Positions 1-9,671 are shown, counted from the first letter of the stretch. The stretch is 64,000 nucleotides of DNA from Panulirus ornatus (GCF_036320965.1 NC_092241.1:248001-312000); one strand, 5' to 3'. Numbers and translations are program-made. Notes: generated by a model from the sequence alone, not told the origin.

Positions 1-1887
1 CTCAACAAACTTATACCTCTGTAATTTGAGCACTCACTCTTATCCCCTTTGCCTCTGTATAATGGCAATGTGCAAGCATTCCGCCAATCCTCAGGCACCT
101 CACCATGAATCATACATACATTAAATAACCTTACCAACCAGTCAACAATACAGTCACCCCCTTTTTTAATAAATTCCACTGCAATACCATCCAAACCTGC
201 TGCTTTGCCGGCTTTCATCTTCCGTAAAGCTTTCACTACCTCTTCTCTATTTACCAAGTCGTTTTCCCCAACCCTCTCACCTTGCACACCACCCTCGACC
301 AAGACACCCTCTATCTGCCACTCTATCATCAAACACATTCAACAAACCTTCAAAATACTCACTCCATCTCCTCACATCACCACTACTTGTTATCACCTCC
401 CCATTAGCCCCCTTCACTGAAGTTCCCTAACCCTCTCACCTTGCACACCACCTCGACCAAGACACCCTTTATCTGCCACTCTATCATCAAACACATTCAA
501 CAAACCTTCAAAATACTCACTCCATCTCCTCACATCACCACTACTTGTTATCACCTCCCCATTAGCCCCCTTCACTGAAGTTCCCATTTGCTCCCTCGTC
601 TCACGCACCTCATTTACCCCCTTCCAAAACATCTTTTTATTCTCCCTGAAATAATTTAATGGTACTCCCTCACCCCAACTCTCATCTGCCCCCTCTTTCA
701 CCTCTTGCACCTTTCTCTTGACCTCCTGCCTCTTTCTTTTATACCTCTCCCACTCATTTGCACCTCTTCCCTGCAAAAATCGTTCAAATGCCTCTCTCTT
801 CTCCTTCACCAACAATCTTACTTCTTCATTCCACCACTCACCATCTCTTCCAATCAACCCACCTCCCATGCTTCTCATGGCACAAGCATTCCTTGCACAA
901 GCCATCACTGCTTCCCCAAATACATCCCATTCCTCCCCCACTCCCCCTACCTCCTCCGCTCTCACCTTTCTCCATTCTGTACTCAGTCTCTCCTGGTACT
1001 TCCTCACACAAGTCTCCTTCCCAAGCTCACTCACTCTCACCACTCTCTTCACCCCAACATTCTCTCTTCTTTTCTGAAAACCCCCACAAATCTTCACCTT
1101 CGCTTCCACAAGATAATGATCAGACATCCCTCCAGTTGCACCTCTCAGCACATTAACATCCAAAAGTCTCTCTTTCATGCATCTATCAATTAACACGTAA
1201 TCCAATAACGCTCTCTAGCCATCTCTCCTACTTACATACATATACTTATGTATATCTCGCTTTTTAAACCAGGTATTCCCAATCACCAGTCCTTTTTCAT
1301 CACATAGATCTACAAGCTCTTCACCATTTCCATTTACAACACTGAACACTCCATGTATACCAATTATTCCCTCAACTGCCACATTACTCACCTTTGCATT
1401 CAAATCACTCATCACTATAACCCGGTCTTGTGCATCAAAACCACTAACACACTCATTCCGCTGCTCCCAAAACACTTGCCTCTCATGATCTTTCTTCTCA
1501 TGCCCAGGTGCATATGCACCAATAATCACCCATCTCTCTCCATCAACTTTCAGTTTTACCCATATCAATATAGAATTTACTTTCTTACACTCTATCACAT
1601 GCTCCCACAACTCCTGATTCAGGAGCAGTGCTACTCCTTCCCCTGCTCTTGTCCTCTCACCAACCCCTGACTCCACTCACAAGACATTCCCAAACCACTC
1701 TTCCCCTTTACCCTTTAGCTTCGTTTCACTCAGAGCCAAAACATCCAGGTTCCCCTCCTCAAACACACTACCCATCTCTCCTTTTTTCTCATCTTGGTTA
1801 CATCCACACACATTTAGATACCCCAATCTGAGCCTTCGAGGAGGTTGAGCACTCCTCGCGTGACTCCCTCTTCTGTTTCCCCTTTTA
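1..1887 (-). mobile_element. RTE-like LINE copy 1, decayed (endonuclease to start of RT)
   Basis: Minus-strand LINE running from the window edge (inside the RT domain, just before the SIPGKLYG stretch) back through the linker and APE endonuclease to the 5' end of the ORF, stopping at a (TA)n tract. Endonuclease motifs are legible: SETK, GAYAPG, DLNAKVSN and SDHYLVEAKVK. The frame is broken: the Gln codon in the RRDGQRAL stretch is TAG near 1216, and a TGA lies near 1679 where other copies have Gly. An in-frame tandem duplication of about 159 bp (270-428 and 429-587) repeats 53 codons of the endonuclease-RT linker. The codon at the MGNR start of intact copies is AGG here. Dead copy. Confidence 0.85.
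270..587. repeat. 159-bp in-frame tandem duplication inside LINE copy 1
   Basis: Two consecutive near-identical units (270-428 and 429-587), both starting with AACCCTCTCACC and running to the TTCACTGAAGTTCC segment. The period is 53 codons, so the LINE frame is kept across it. Confidence 0.85.
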
Positions 1888-1888
1888 G

Positions 1889-1889
<1 letters not shown>

Positions 1890-1944
<55 letters not shown>
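1890..1944. repeat. (TA)n microsatellite
   Basis: Uninterrupted AT alternation separating the 5' end of LINE copy 1 from the 3' end of a short non-autonomous element. Confidence 0.97.
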
Positions 1945-1946
<2 letters not shown>

Positions 1947-2186
1947 TTCATACTATTCGCCATTTCCCGCATTAGCGAGGTAGCATTGAGAACAGAGGAC
2001 TGGGCCCTTGAGGGAATATCCTCACCTGGGCCACTTCTCTGTTCCCTCTTTTGGAAAAAAAAAAAAAAAAAAAAAAAAAAAAGTGAGAGGGGAGGATTTC
2101 CAGCCCCCCACTCCCTCCCCTTTTAGTCGCCTTCTACGACACGCAGGGAATACGTGGGAAGTATTCTTTCTCCCCTATCCCCAGGG

Positions 2187-2190
<4 letters not shown>
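1945..2190 (-). mobile_element. Short LINE-derived element (SIDE) 1
   Basis: Minus-strand short element read from tail to head. The tail contains the reverse complement of GCGGGAAATGGCGAATAG, the middle carries the inverted pair GAACAGAG / CTCTGTTC, a 28-nt A-run (poly-T in sense) follows, and the head ends with CCCTGGGGATAGGGG in sense. The head matches the LINE 5' UTR and the tail resembles the LINE 3' end. Bounded by (TA)n on both sides. No coding capacity. Confidence 0.8.

Positions 2191-2229
<39 letters not shown>
2189..2229. repeat. (TA)n microsatellite
   Basis: Separates the head of SIDE 1 from a 5'-truncated plus-strand LINE. Confidence 0.97.
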
Positions 2230-2232
<3 letters not shown>

Positions 2233-3230
2233 GTCTGTTGGGGATGAGAGAGCTTGGGAAGTGAGTCAGTTGTTGTTCGCTGATGATACAGCGCTGGTGG
2301 CTGATTCATGTGAGAAACTGCAGAAGCTGGTGACTGAGTTTGGTAAAGTGTGTGGAAGAGGAAAGTTAAGAGTAAATGTGAATAAGAGCAAGGTTATTAG
2401 GTACAGTAGGGTGGAGGGTCAAGTCAATTGGGAGGTGAGTTTGAATGGAGAAAAACTGGAGGAAGTGAAGTGTTTTAGATATCTGGGAGTGGATCTGGCA
2501 GCGGATGGAAACATGGAAGCGGAAGTGGATCATAGGGTGGGGGAGGGGGCGAAAATTCTGGGGGCCTTGAAGAATGTGTGGAAGTCAAGAACATTATCTC
2601 GGAAAGCAAAAATGGGTATGTTTGAAGGAATAGTGGTTCCAACAATGTTGTATGGTTGCGAGGCGTGGGCTATGGATAGAGTTGTGCGCAGGAGGATGGA
2701 TGTGCTGGAAATGAGATGTTTGAGGACAATGTGTGGTGTGAGGTGGTTTGATCGAGTGAGTAACGTAAGGGTAAGAGAGATGTGTGGAAACAAAAAGAGC
2801 GTGGTTGAGAGAGCAGAAGAGGGTGTTTTGAAGTGGTTTGGGCACATGGAGAGGATGAGTGAGGAAAGATTGACCAAGAGGATATATGTGTCGGAGGTGG
2901 AGGGAGCAAGGAGAAGAGGGAGACCAAATTGGAGGTGGAAAGATGGAGTGAAAAAGATTTTGTGTGATCGGGGCCTGAACATGCAGGAGGGTGAAAGGAG
3001 GGCAAGGAATAGAGTGAATTGGAGCGATGTGGTATACCGGGGTTGACGTGCTGTCGGTGGATTGAATCAAGGCATGTGAAGCGTCTGGGGTAAACCATGG
3101 AAAGCTGTGTAGGTATGTATATTTGCGTGTGTGGACGTATGTATATACATGTGTATGGGGGGGGTTGGGCCATTTCTTTCGTCTGTTTCCTTGCGCTACC
3201 TCGCAAACGCGGGAGACAGCGACAAAGTAT
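2228..3230 (+). mobile_element. RTE-like LINE copy 2, 5'-truncated
   Basis: Starts directly out of (TA)n inside the RT domain, just upstream of the LLFADDTAL catalytic motif. It stays open for 272 codons to TGA at 3044-3046, ending in the VVYRG form of the C-terminus. The 3' UTR (3047-3230) ends with GGGAGACAGCGACAAAGTAT, an A-run and (TA)n. The C-terminal GHMERM and GRPNWRWKDGV motifs are present. It lacks the endonuclease and the first half of the RT, so it cannot be autonomous. Confidence 0.9.
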
Positions 3231-3235
3231 AAAAA

Positions 3236-3243
<8 letters not shown>

Positions 3244-3297
<54 letters not shown>
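3244..3297. repeat. (TA)n microsatellite
   Basis: Follows the A-tail of LINE copy 2 and runs straight into the head of SIDE 2. Confidence 0.97.
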
Positions 3298-3300
<3 letters not shown>

Positions 3301-3402
3301 CCCTGGGGATAGGGGAGAAAGAATACTTCCCACGTATTCCCTGCGTGTCGTAGAAGGCGACTAAAAGGGAAGGGATCGGGGGGCTGGAAATCCTCCCCTC
3401 TC

Positions 3403-3443
<41 letters not shown>

Positions 3444-3554
3444 CCCCCAAAAGAAGGAACAGAGAAGAGGTTCAGGAGAGGATATTCCCTCAAAGGCCCA
3501 GTCCTCTGTTCTTAACGCTACCTCGCTATCGCGGGAAATAGTGAATAGTATGGA

Positions 3555-3562
<8 letters not shown>
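3298..3562 (+). mobile_element. Short LINE-derived element (SIDE) 2
   Basis: Full-length plus-strand short element: head ATCCCTGGGGATAGGGGAG, an expanded poly-T run of about 40 nt in the middle, the GAACAGAG / CTCTGTTC inverted pair, a tail with GCTACCTCGCTATCGCGGG and an A-run leading into (TA)n. Confidence 0.82.
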
Positions 3563-3585
<23 letters not shown>

Positions 3586-3589
3586 TATT
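3563..3589. repeat. (TA)n microsatellite
   Basis: Short AT tract linking two same-orientation SIDE copies. Confidence 0.95.
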
Positions 3590-3736
3590 ATCCCTTGGGA
3601 TAGGGGATTAAGAATACTTCCCACGTATTCCCTGCGTGTCGTAGAAGGCGACTAAAAGGGGAGGGAGCGGGGGGCTGGAAATTCTCCCCTCTCATCTTTT
3701 TTTTTTAATTTTCCAAAAGAAGGAACAGAGGGGGCC
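3590..3736 (+). mobile_element. SIDE 3, 3'-truncated
   Basis: Head and first half of the short element, ending after the GGAACAGAGGGGGCC segment at a short imperfect TA tract (3737-3752), where a minus-strand LINE begins. Confidence 0.75.
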
Positions 3737-3752
3737 ATATATATACATATAT

Positions 3753-5485
3753 GGTAGCGCAAGGAAACAGACGAAAGAAATGGCCCAACCCACCCCCATA
3801 CACATGTATATACATACACATCCACACACGCAAATATACATACCTACACAGCTTTCCATGGTTTACCCCAGACTTTTCACATGCCCTGATTCAATCCACT
3901 GACAGCACGTCAACCCCGGTATACCACATCGATCCAATTCACTCTATTCCTTGCCCTCCTTTCACCCTCCTGCATGTTCAGGCCCCGATCACACAAAATC
4001 TTTTTCACTCCATCTTTCCACCTCCTTGGTCTCCCACTTCTCTTCGTTCCCTCCACCTCCGACACACATATCCTCTTGGTCAATCTTTCCTCACTCATTC
4101 TCTCCATGTGCCCAAACCATTTCAAAACACCCTCTTCTGCTCTCTCAACCACACTCTTTTTATTTCCACACATCTCTCTTACCCTTACGTTACTTACTCA
4201 GTCAAACCACACCACACATTGTCCTCAAACATCTCATTTCCAGCACATCCACCCTCCTGCGCACAACTCTATCCATAGCCTATGCCTCGCAACCATACAA
4301 AATTGTTGGAACTACTATTCCTTCAAACATACCCATTTTTGCTTTCTGAGATAATGTTCTCGACTTCCACACATTCTTCAAGGCTCCCAGGATTTTCGCC
4401 CCCTCCCCCACCCTATGATCCACTTCCGCTTCCATGGTTCCATCCGCTGCCAGATCCACTCCCAGATATCTAAAACACTTTACTTCCTCCAGTTTTTCTC
4501 CATTCAAACTTACCTCCCAATTGACTTGACCCTCAACCCTACTGTACCTAATAACCTTGCTCTTATTCACATTTACTCTTAACTTTCTTCTTTCACACAC
4601 TTTACCAAACTCAGTCACCAGCTTCTGCAGTTTCTCACATGAATCAGCCACCAGCGCTGTATCATCAGCGAACAACAACTGACTCACTTCCCAAGCTCTC
4701 TCATCCACAACAGACTTCATACTTGCCCCTCTTTCCAAAACTCTTGCATTCACCTCCCTAACAACCCCATCCATAAACAAATTAAACAACCATGGAGACA
4801 TCACACACCCCTGCCGCAAACCTACATTCACTGAGAACCAATCACTTTCCTCTCTTCCTACACGTACACATGCCTTACAACCTCGATAAAAACTTTTCAC
4901 TGCTTCTAACGATTTGCCTCCCACACCATATATTCTTAATACCTTCCACAGAGCATCTCTATCAACTCTATCATATGCCTTCTCCAGATCCATAAATGCT
5001 ACATACAAATCCATTTGCTTTTCTAAGTATTTCTCACATACATTCTTCAAAGCAAACACCTGATCCACACATCTTCTACCACATCTGAAACCACACTGCT
5101 CTTCCCCAGTCTGATGCTCTGTACATGCCTTCACCCTCTCAATCAATACCCTCCCATATAATTTACCAGGAATACTCAACAAACTTATACCTCTGAAATT
5201 TGAGCACTCACTCTTATCCCCTTTGCCTTTGTACAATGGCACTATGCACGCATTCCGCCAATCCTCAGGCACCTCACCATGAGTCATACATACATTAAAT
5301 AACCTTACCAACCAGTCAATAATACAGTCACCCCCTTTTTTAATAAATTCCACTGCAATACCATCCAAACCTGCTGCCTTGCCGGCTTTCATCTTCCGCA
5401 AAGCTTTTACTACCTCTTCTCTGTTTACCAAATCATTTTCCCTAACCCTCTCACTTTGCACACCACCTCGACCAAAACACCCTTT
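3753..5485 (-). mobile_element. RTE-like LINE copy 3, truncated at both ends
   Basis: Minus-strand copy covering the 3' UTR (missing its last 35 bp or so), the C-terminal region and the whole RT. RT motifs visible: EDWRNACIVPLYKG, MDLEKAYDRV, QGCVMSPWLFN and FADDTAL. The frame is broken between about 4173 and 4280 by a small deletion in the RWFDRVSN region. The 5' side stops in the linker (GCFGRGG) and abuts an isolated LINE tail in the opposite orientation. Confidence 0.85.
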
Positions 5486-5520
5486 ACGCGGGAGACAGCG
5501 ACAAAGCAAAAAAAAAAAAA
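5486..5520 (+). mobile_element. Solo LINE 3' tail fragment
   Basis: Only the last 22 bp of the LINE 3' end (GCGGGAGACAGCGACAAAGC) plus an A-run, followed by (TA)n. It faces the tail of LINE copy 4, making a small palindrome with a TA centre. Confidence 0.75.
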
Positions 5521-5521
5521 G

Positions 5522-5523
<2 letters not shown>

Positions 5524-5590
<67 letters not shown>
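5524..5590. repeat. (TA)n microsatellite
   Basis: Centre of the tail-to-tail palindrome between the solo tail and LINE copy 4. Confidence 0.97.
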
Positions 5591-5592
<2 letters not shown>

Positions 5593-5600
5593 TTTTTTTT

Positions 5601-8600
5601 ATAATACTTTGTCGCTGTCTCCCGCGTTTGCGAGGTAGCGCAAGGAAACAGACGAAAGAAATGGCCCAACCCCCCCCCATACACATGTATATACATACGT
5701 CCACACACGCAAATATACATACCTACACAGCTTTCCATGGTTTACCCCAGACGCTTCACATGCCCTGCTTCAATCCACTGACAGCACGTCGACCCCGGTA
5801 TACCACATCGCTCCAATTCACTCTATTCCTTGCCCTCCTTTCACCCTCCTGCATGTTCAGGCCCCGATCACACAAAATCTTTTTCACTCCATCTTTCCAC
5901 CTCCAATTTGGTCTCCCTCTTCTCCTTGTTCCCTCCACCTCCGACACATATATCCTCTTGGTCAATCTTTCCTCACTCATCCTCTCCATGTGCCCAAACC
6001 ACTTCAAAACACCCTCTTCTGCTCTCTCAACCACGCTCTTTTTATTTCCACACATCTCTCTTACCCTTACGTTACTCACTCGATCAAACCACCTCACACC
6101 ACACATTGTCCTCAAACATCTCATTTCCAGCACATCCATCCTCCTGCGCACAACTCTATCCATAGCCCACGCCTCACAACCATACAACATTGTTGGAACC
6201 ACTATTCCTTCAAACATACCCATTTTTGCTTTCCGAGATAAAGTTCTCGACTTCCACACATTCTTCAAGGCCCCCAGGATTTTCGCCCCCTCCCCCACCC
6301 TATGATCCACTTCCGCTTCCATGGTTCCATCCGCTGCCAGATCCACTCCCAGATATCTAAAACACTTCACTTCCTCCAGTTTTTCTCCATTCAAACTCAC
6401 CTCCCAATTGACTTGACCCTCAACCCTACTGTACCTAATAACCTTGCTCTTATTCACATTTACTCTTAACTTTCTTCTTCCACACACTTTTCCAAACTCA
6501 GTCACCAGCTTCTGCAGTTTCTCACATGAATCAGCCACCAGCGCTGTATCATCAGCGAACAACAACTGACTCACTTCCCAAGCTCTCTTATCCCCAACAG
6601 ACTTCATACTTGCCCCTCTTTCCAAGACTCTTGCATTTACCTCCCTAACAACCCCATCCATAAACAAATTAAACAACCATGGAGACATCACACACCCCTG
6701 CCGCAAACCTACATTCACTGAGAACCAATCACTTTCCTCTCTTCCTACACGTACACATGCCTTACATCCTCGATAAAAACTTTTCACTGCTTCTAACCAC
6801 TTTCCTCCCACACCATATATTCTTAATACCTTCCACAGAGCATCTCTATCAACTCTATCATATGCCTTCTCCAGATCCATAAATGCTACATACAAATCCA
6901 TTTGCTTTTCTAAGTATTTCTCACATACATTCTTCAAAGCAAACACCTGATCCACACATCCTCTACCACTTCTGAAACCACACTGCTCTTCCCCAATCTG
7001 ATGCTCTGTACATGCCTTCACCCTCTCAATCAATACCCTCCCATATAATTTACCAGGAATACTCAACAAACTTATACCTCTGTAATTTGAGCACTCACTC
7101 TTATCCCCTTTGCCTTTGTACAATGGCACTATGCACGCATTCCGCCAATCCTCAGGCACCTCACCATGAGTCATACATACATTAAATAACCTTACCAACC
7201 AGTCAACAATACAGTCACCCCCTTTTTTAATAAATTCCACTGCAATACCATCCAAACCTGCTGCCTTGCCGGCTTTCATCTTCCGCAAAGCTTTCACTAC
7301 CTCTTCTCTGTTTACCAAATCATTTTCCCTAACCCTCTCACTTTGCACACCACCTCGACCAAAACACCCTATATCTGCCACTCTATCATCAAACACATTC
7401 AACAAACCTTCAAAATACTCACTCCATCTTCTCACATCACCACTACTTGTTATCACCTCCCCACTTGCGCCCCTCACCGAAGTTCCCATTTGCTCCCTTG
7501 TCTTACGCACTTTATTTACCTCCTTCCAGAACATCTTTTTATTCTCCCTAAAATTTAATGATACTCTCTCACCCCAACTCTCATTTGCCCTTTTTTTCAC
7601 CTCTTGCACCTTTCTCTTGACCTCCTGTCTCTTTCTTTTACACATCTCCCACTCAATTGCATTTTTTCCCTGCAAAAATCGTCCAAATGCCTCTCTCTTC
7701 TCTTTCACTAATACTCTTACTTCTTCATCCCAACACTCACTACCCTTTCTAATCAACCCACCTCCCACTCTTCTCATGCCACAAGCATCTTTTGCACAAT
7801 CCATCACTGATTCCCTAAATACATCCCATTCCTCCCCCACTCCCCTTACTTCCATTGTTCTCACCTTTTTCCATTCTGTACTCAGTCTCTCCTGGTACTT
7901 CCTCACACAGGTCTCCTTCTCAAGCTCACTTACTCTCACCACCCTCTTCACCCCAACATTCACTCTTCTTTTCTGAAAACCCATACAAATCTTCACCTTA
8001 GCCTCCACAAGATAATGATCAGACATCCCTCCAGTTGCACCTCTCAGCACATTAACATCCAAAAGTCTCTCTTTCGCACGCCTGTCAATTAACACATAAT
8101 CCAATAACGCTCTCTGGCCATCTCTCCTACTTAAATAAGTATACTTATGTATATCTCGCTTTTTAAACCAGGTATTCCCAATCATCAGTCCTTTTTCAGC
8201 ACATAAATCTACAAGCTCTTCACCATTTCCATTTACAACACTGAACACCCCATGTATACCAATTATTCCCTCAACTGCCACATTACTCACCTTTGCATTC
8301 AAATCACCCATCACTATGACCCGGTCTCGTGCATCAAAACCACTAACAGACTCATTCAGCTGCTCCCAAAACACTTGCCTCTCTTGATCTTTCTTCTCAT
8401 GCCCAGGTGCATATGCACCAATAATCACCCACCTCTCTCCATCAACTTTCAGTTTTACCCATATTAATCGAGAATTTACTTTCTTACACTCTATCACATA
8501 CTCCCACAACTCCTGTTTCAGGAGTATTGCTACTCCTTCCCTTGCTCTTGTCCTCTCACTAACCCCTGACTTTACTCCCCAGACATTCCCAAACCACTCT

Positions 8601-8793
8601 TCCCCTTTACCCTTGAGCTTCGTTTCACTCAGAGCCAAAACATCCAGGTTCCTTTCCTCAAACATACTACCTATCTCTCCTTTTTTCACATCTTGGTTAC
8701 ATCCATACACATTTAGGCACCCCACTCTGAGCCTTCGAGGAGGATGAGCACTCCCCGCGTGTCTCCTTCTTCTGTTTCCCATTTTAGAAAGTT
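5601..8793 (-). mobile_element. RTE-like LINE copy 4, near full length with intact ORF
   Basis: Most complete element of the window: a 3' tail at 5601-5640 (CTTTGTCGCTGTCTCCCGCG in plus-strand reading), a 3' UTR of the short young type, an uninterrupted ORF at 5756-8782, then about 10 bp of 5' leader before (TA)n. The 5' UTR head is missing. It has one fewer Arg codon in the DVRRWSEYF stretch than sister copies. This is the best candidate for a recently active source or its direct daughter. Confidence 0.92.
5756..8782 (-). CDS. LINE polyprotein: APE endonuclease + reverse transcriptase (RTE-like)
   Basis: Single 1008-residue ORF of a non-LTR retrotransposon. In the family, the product nicks target DNA and reverse-transcribes its own RNA at the nick (target-primed reverse transcription, in the nucleus). 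An N-terminal APE-type endonuclease spans about residues 15-265: LNVYGC at 23-28, SETK with Glu53, GAYAP at 122-126, GDLNA at 159-163, SDHYLV at 254-259. A basic linker spans 270-490. The reverse transcriptase spans about 500-800: MDLEKAYDRV with catalytic Asp636, RQGCVMSPWLF at 694-704, FADDTAL with Asp744 and Asp745. The C-terminal region has LYGCEAW (866-872), WFGHMERM (928-935) and GRPNWRWKDG (956-965). No RNase H and no ORF1, as in the RTE clade. It ends in 11 extra residues (RRAV...QGM) because the codon that is TGA in most young copies is CGA. Clade assignment is from motif recall and less certain than the function. Confidence 0.93.
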   Translation of the reverse strand: MGNRRRRHAGSAHPPRRLRVGCLNVYGCNQDVKKGEIGSMFEERNLDVLALSETKLKGKGEEWFGNVWGVKSGVSERTRAREGVAILLKQELWEYVIECKKVNSRLIWVKLKVDGERWVIIGAYAPGHEKKDQERQVFWEQLNESVSGFDARDRVIVMGDLNAKVSNVAVEGIIGIHGVFSVVNGNGEELVDLCAEKGLMIGNTWFKKRDIHKYTYLSRRDGQRALLDYVLIDRRAKERLLDVNVLRGATGGMSDHYLVEAKVKICMGFQKRRVNVGVKRVVRVSELEKETCVRKYQERLSTEWKKVRTMEVRGVGEEWDVFRESVMDCAKDACGMRRVGGGLIRKGSECWDEEVRVLVKEKREAFGRFLQGKNAIEWEMCKRKRQEVKRKVQEVKKRANESWGERVSLNFRENKKMFWKEVNKVRKTREQMGTSVRGASGEVITSSGDVRRWSEYFEGLLNVFDDRVADIGCFGRGGVQSERVRENDLVNREEVVKALRKMKAGKAAGLDGIAVEFIKKGGDCIVDWLVRLFNVCMTHGEVPEDWRNACIVPLYKGKGDKSECSNYRGISLLSIPGKLYGRVLIERVKACTEHQIGEEQCGFRSGRGCVDQVFALKNVCEKYLEKQMDLYVAFMDLEKAYDRVDRDALWKVLRIYGVGGKWLEAVKSFYRGCKACVRVGREESDWFSVNVGLRQGCVMSPWLFNLFMDGVVREVNARVLERGASMKSVGDKRAWEVSQLLFADDTALVADSCEKLQKLVTEFGKVCGRRKLRVNVNKSKVIRYSRVEGQVNWEVSLNGEKLEEVKCFRYLGVDLAADGTMEAEVDHRVGEGAKILGALKNVWKSRTLSRKAKMGMFEGIVVPTMLYGCEAWAMDRVVRRRMDVLEMRCLRTMCGVRWFDRVSNVRVREMCGNKKSVVERAEEGVLKWFGHMERMSEERLTKRIYVSEVEGTRRRGRPNWRWKDGVKKILCDRGLNMQEGERRARNRVNWSDVVYRGRRAVSGLKQGM

Positions 8794-8794
8794 A

Positions 8795-8866
<72 letters not shown>
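8795..8866. repeat. (TA)n microsatellite
   Basis: AT tract at the 5' border of LINE copy 4. Confidence 0.97.
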
Positions 8867-8867
<1 letters not shown>

Positions 8868-8915
8868 TTCTTTCTTTTAAACTATTCGCCATTTCCCGCA
8901 TTAACGAGGTAGCGT
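8867..8915 (-). mobile_element. SIDE 4, tail only
   Basis: The minus-strand tail of the short element (CTATTCGCCATTTCCCGC, then GAGGTAGCG) is followed at once by GGGAAACAGCGATTACGTAT, which resembles a plus-strand LINE tail. It is a very small inverted tail pair. Confidence 0.55.
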
Positions 8916-9318
8916 GACATGGGAAACAGCGATTACGTATAATAATGATGATAATAATAGTAATTTATATAATGAAATGAAATGGAGTGCTTGAGAACAA
9001 TGTGTGGTGTGAGTGTTATGATTATTGAATAAAGTCACAATTCTGAAATAATAGAAACAGTGTGTTTATAACTTGAGGGAGACTGAGAGAGAAACAAAGG
9101 GGACTTTCACTATGCTACCAAAAACAAGTGCGATATGAAATGCACATGATTCAGCGTTTGAGATCTTTGAATTTTCACTTAGATTATTAATTAATGTACA
9201 GTATTATTATTTGTCCATTGAATCCCAAATCTGTTATATTGTGTCTTTTAAATTGAGGGTTTGCTGTAGATAGATAGATGGTTTAGTATGTCATCTCACA
9301 TTGCCTCTTTACTTTCAG
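8916..9318. other. Low-copy DNA, probable intron end
   Basis: AT-rich unique-looking sequence with an ATA/ATG-rich stretch at 8939-8975 and a fragment of about 35 bp (8980-9014) similar to the LINE segment encoding the LRTMCGV stretch. It ends in the pyrimidine tract and AG (9317-9318) used here as the 3' splice site of the following exon. No other feature recognised. Confidence 0.5.
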
Positions 9319-9658
9319 ACAAGTTGACACCAGTGAAGAATATGATCCTCTTGACATCCATGAAAGAGATGAAGAAGAAAGATACTTTGATGATGATGAT
9401 GAGCAAGAGGAAACTCTTTGTGACTCAAGGAGGTGTTGTAATGATAACAGTGAAGATGTTGACATGGAAAATAATGAACAAGAGTTACATTTAAGACACT
9501 TACTGGGGGTGTCCAGTGATATGTTGGAAAATCATGATCCTCAAGCAAATAATAGTGAAAAAGACACTCATGAAAGTCACATAAAAACTATGGAGGTAGA
9601 TCCTGTTGACCAGTGTTTGTTGTATGCTACTGGGACAGGCATAGATTCTGAAACTTGA
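9319..9658 (+). CDS. Terminal coding exon of an unrecognised host gene (acidic C-terminus)
   Basis: An open frame runs from a good 3' splice site (CTCTTTACTTTCAG, AG at 9317-9318) to TGA at 9656-9658, with codons counted from 9320, so one base belongs to a split codon. It encodes about 112 residues with no internal stop. The start is strongly acidic (EEYDPL, HERDEEERYFDDDDEQEE), followed by a polar Asn/His/Glu-rich stretch and a C-terminus ending TGIDSET. No LINE similarity, unlike the surroundings. An AATAAA lies 8 bp after the stop (9666-9671). Earlier exons would be to the left, beyond or between the LINE copies. I do not recognise the protein, and the acidic tail gives no function. The ATG at 9464 is internal and probably not a start. 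Confidence 0.55.
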
Positions 9659-9665
9659 AGCACTG

Positions 9666-9671
9666 AATAAA
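9666..9671 (+). terminator. Candidate polyadenylation signal AATAAA
   Basis: Canonical hexamer just after the stop codon of the 9319-9658 exon. A 3' UTR this short is possible but unusual, and later AT-rich sites could be used instead. Confidence 0.35.

Noticed and set aside
3097..3353. Frames rich in alternating Ile-Tyr or Tyr-Ile
   Set aside because: They are translations of (TA)n microsatellites fused to the LINE 3' UTR, with no protein-like sequence.
5379..6305. Long open frames antisense to the LINE (up to ~308 codons, Ser/Pro/His/Leu-rich, recurring in many copies)
   Set aside because: The LINE sense strand is purine-rich with few stops in the opposite frames, so antisense frames arise automatically. 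They change with every LINE indel, and their codon content mirrors the RT frame.
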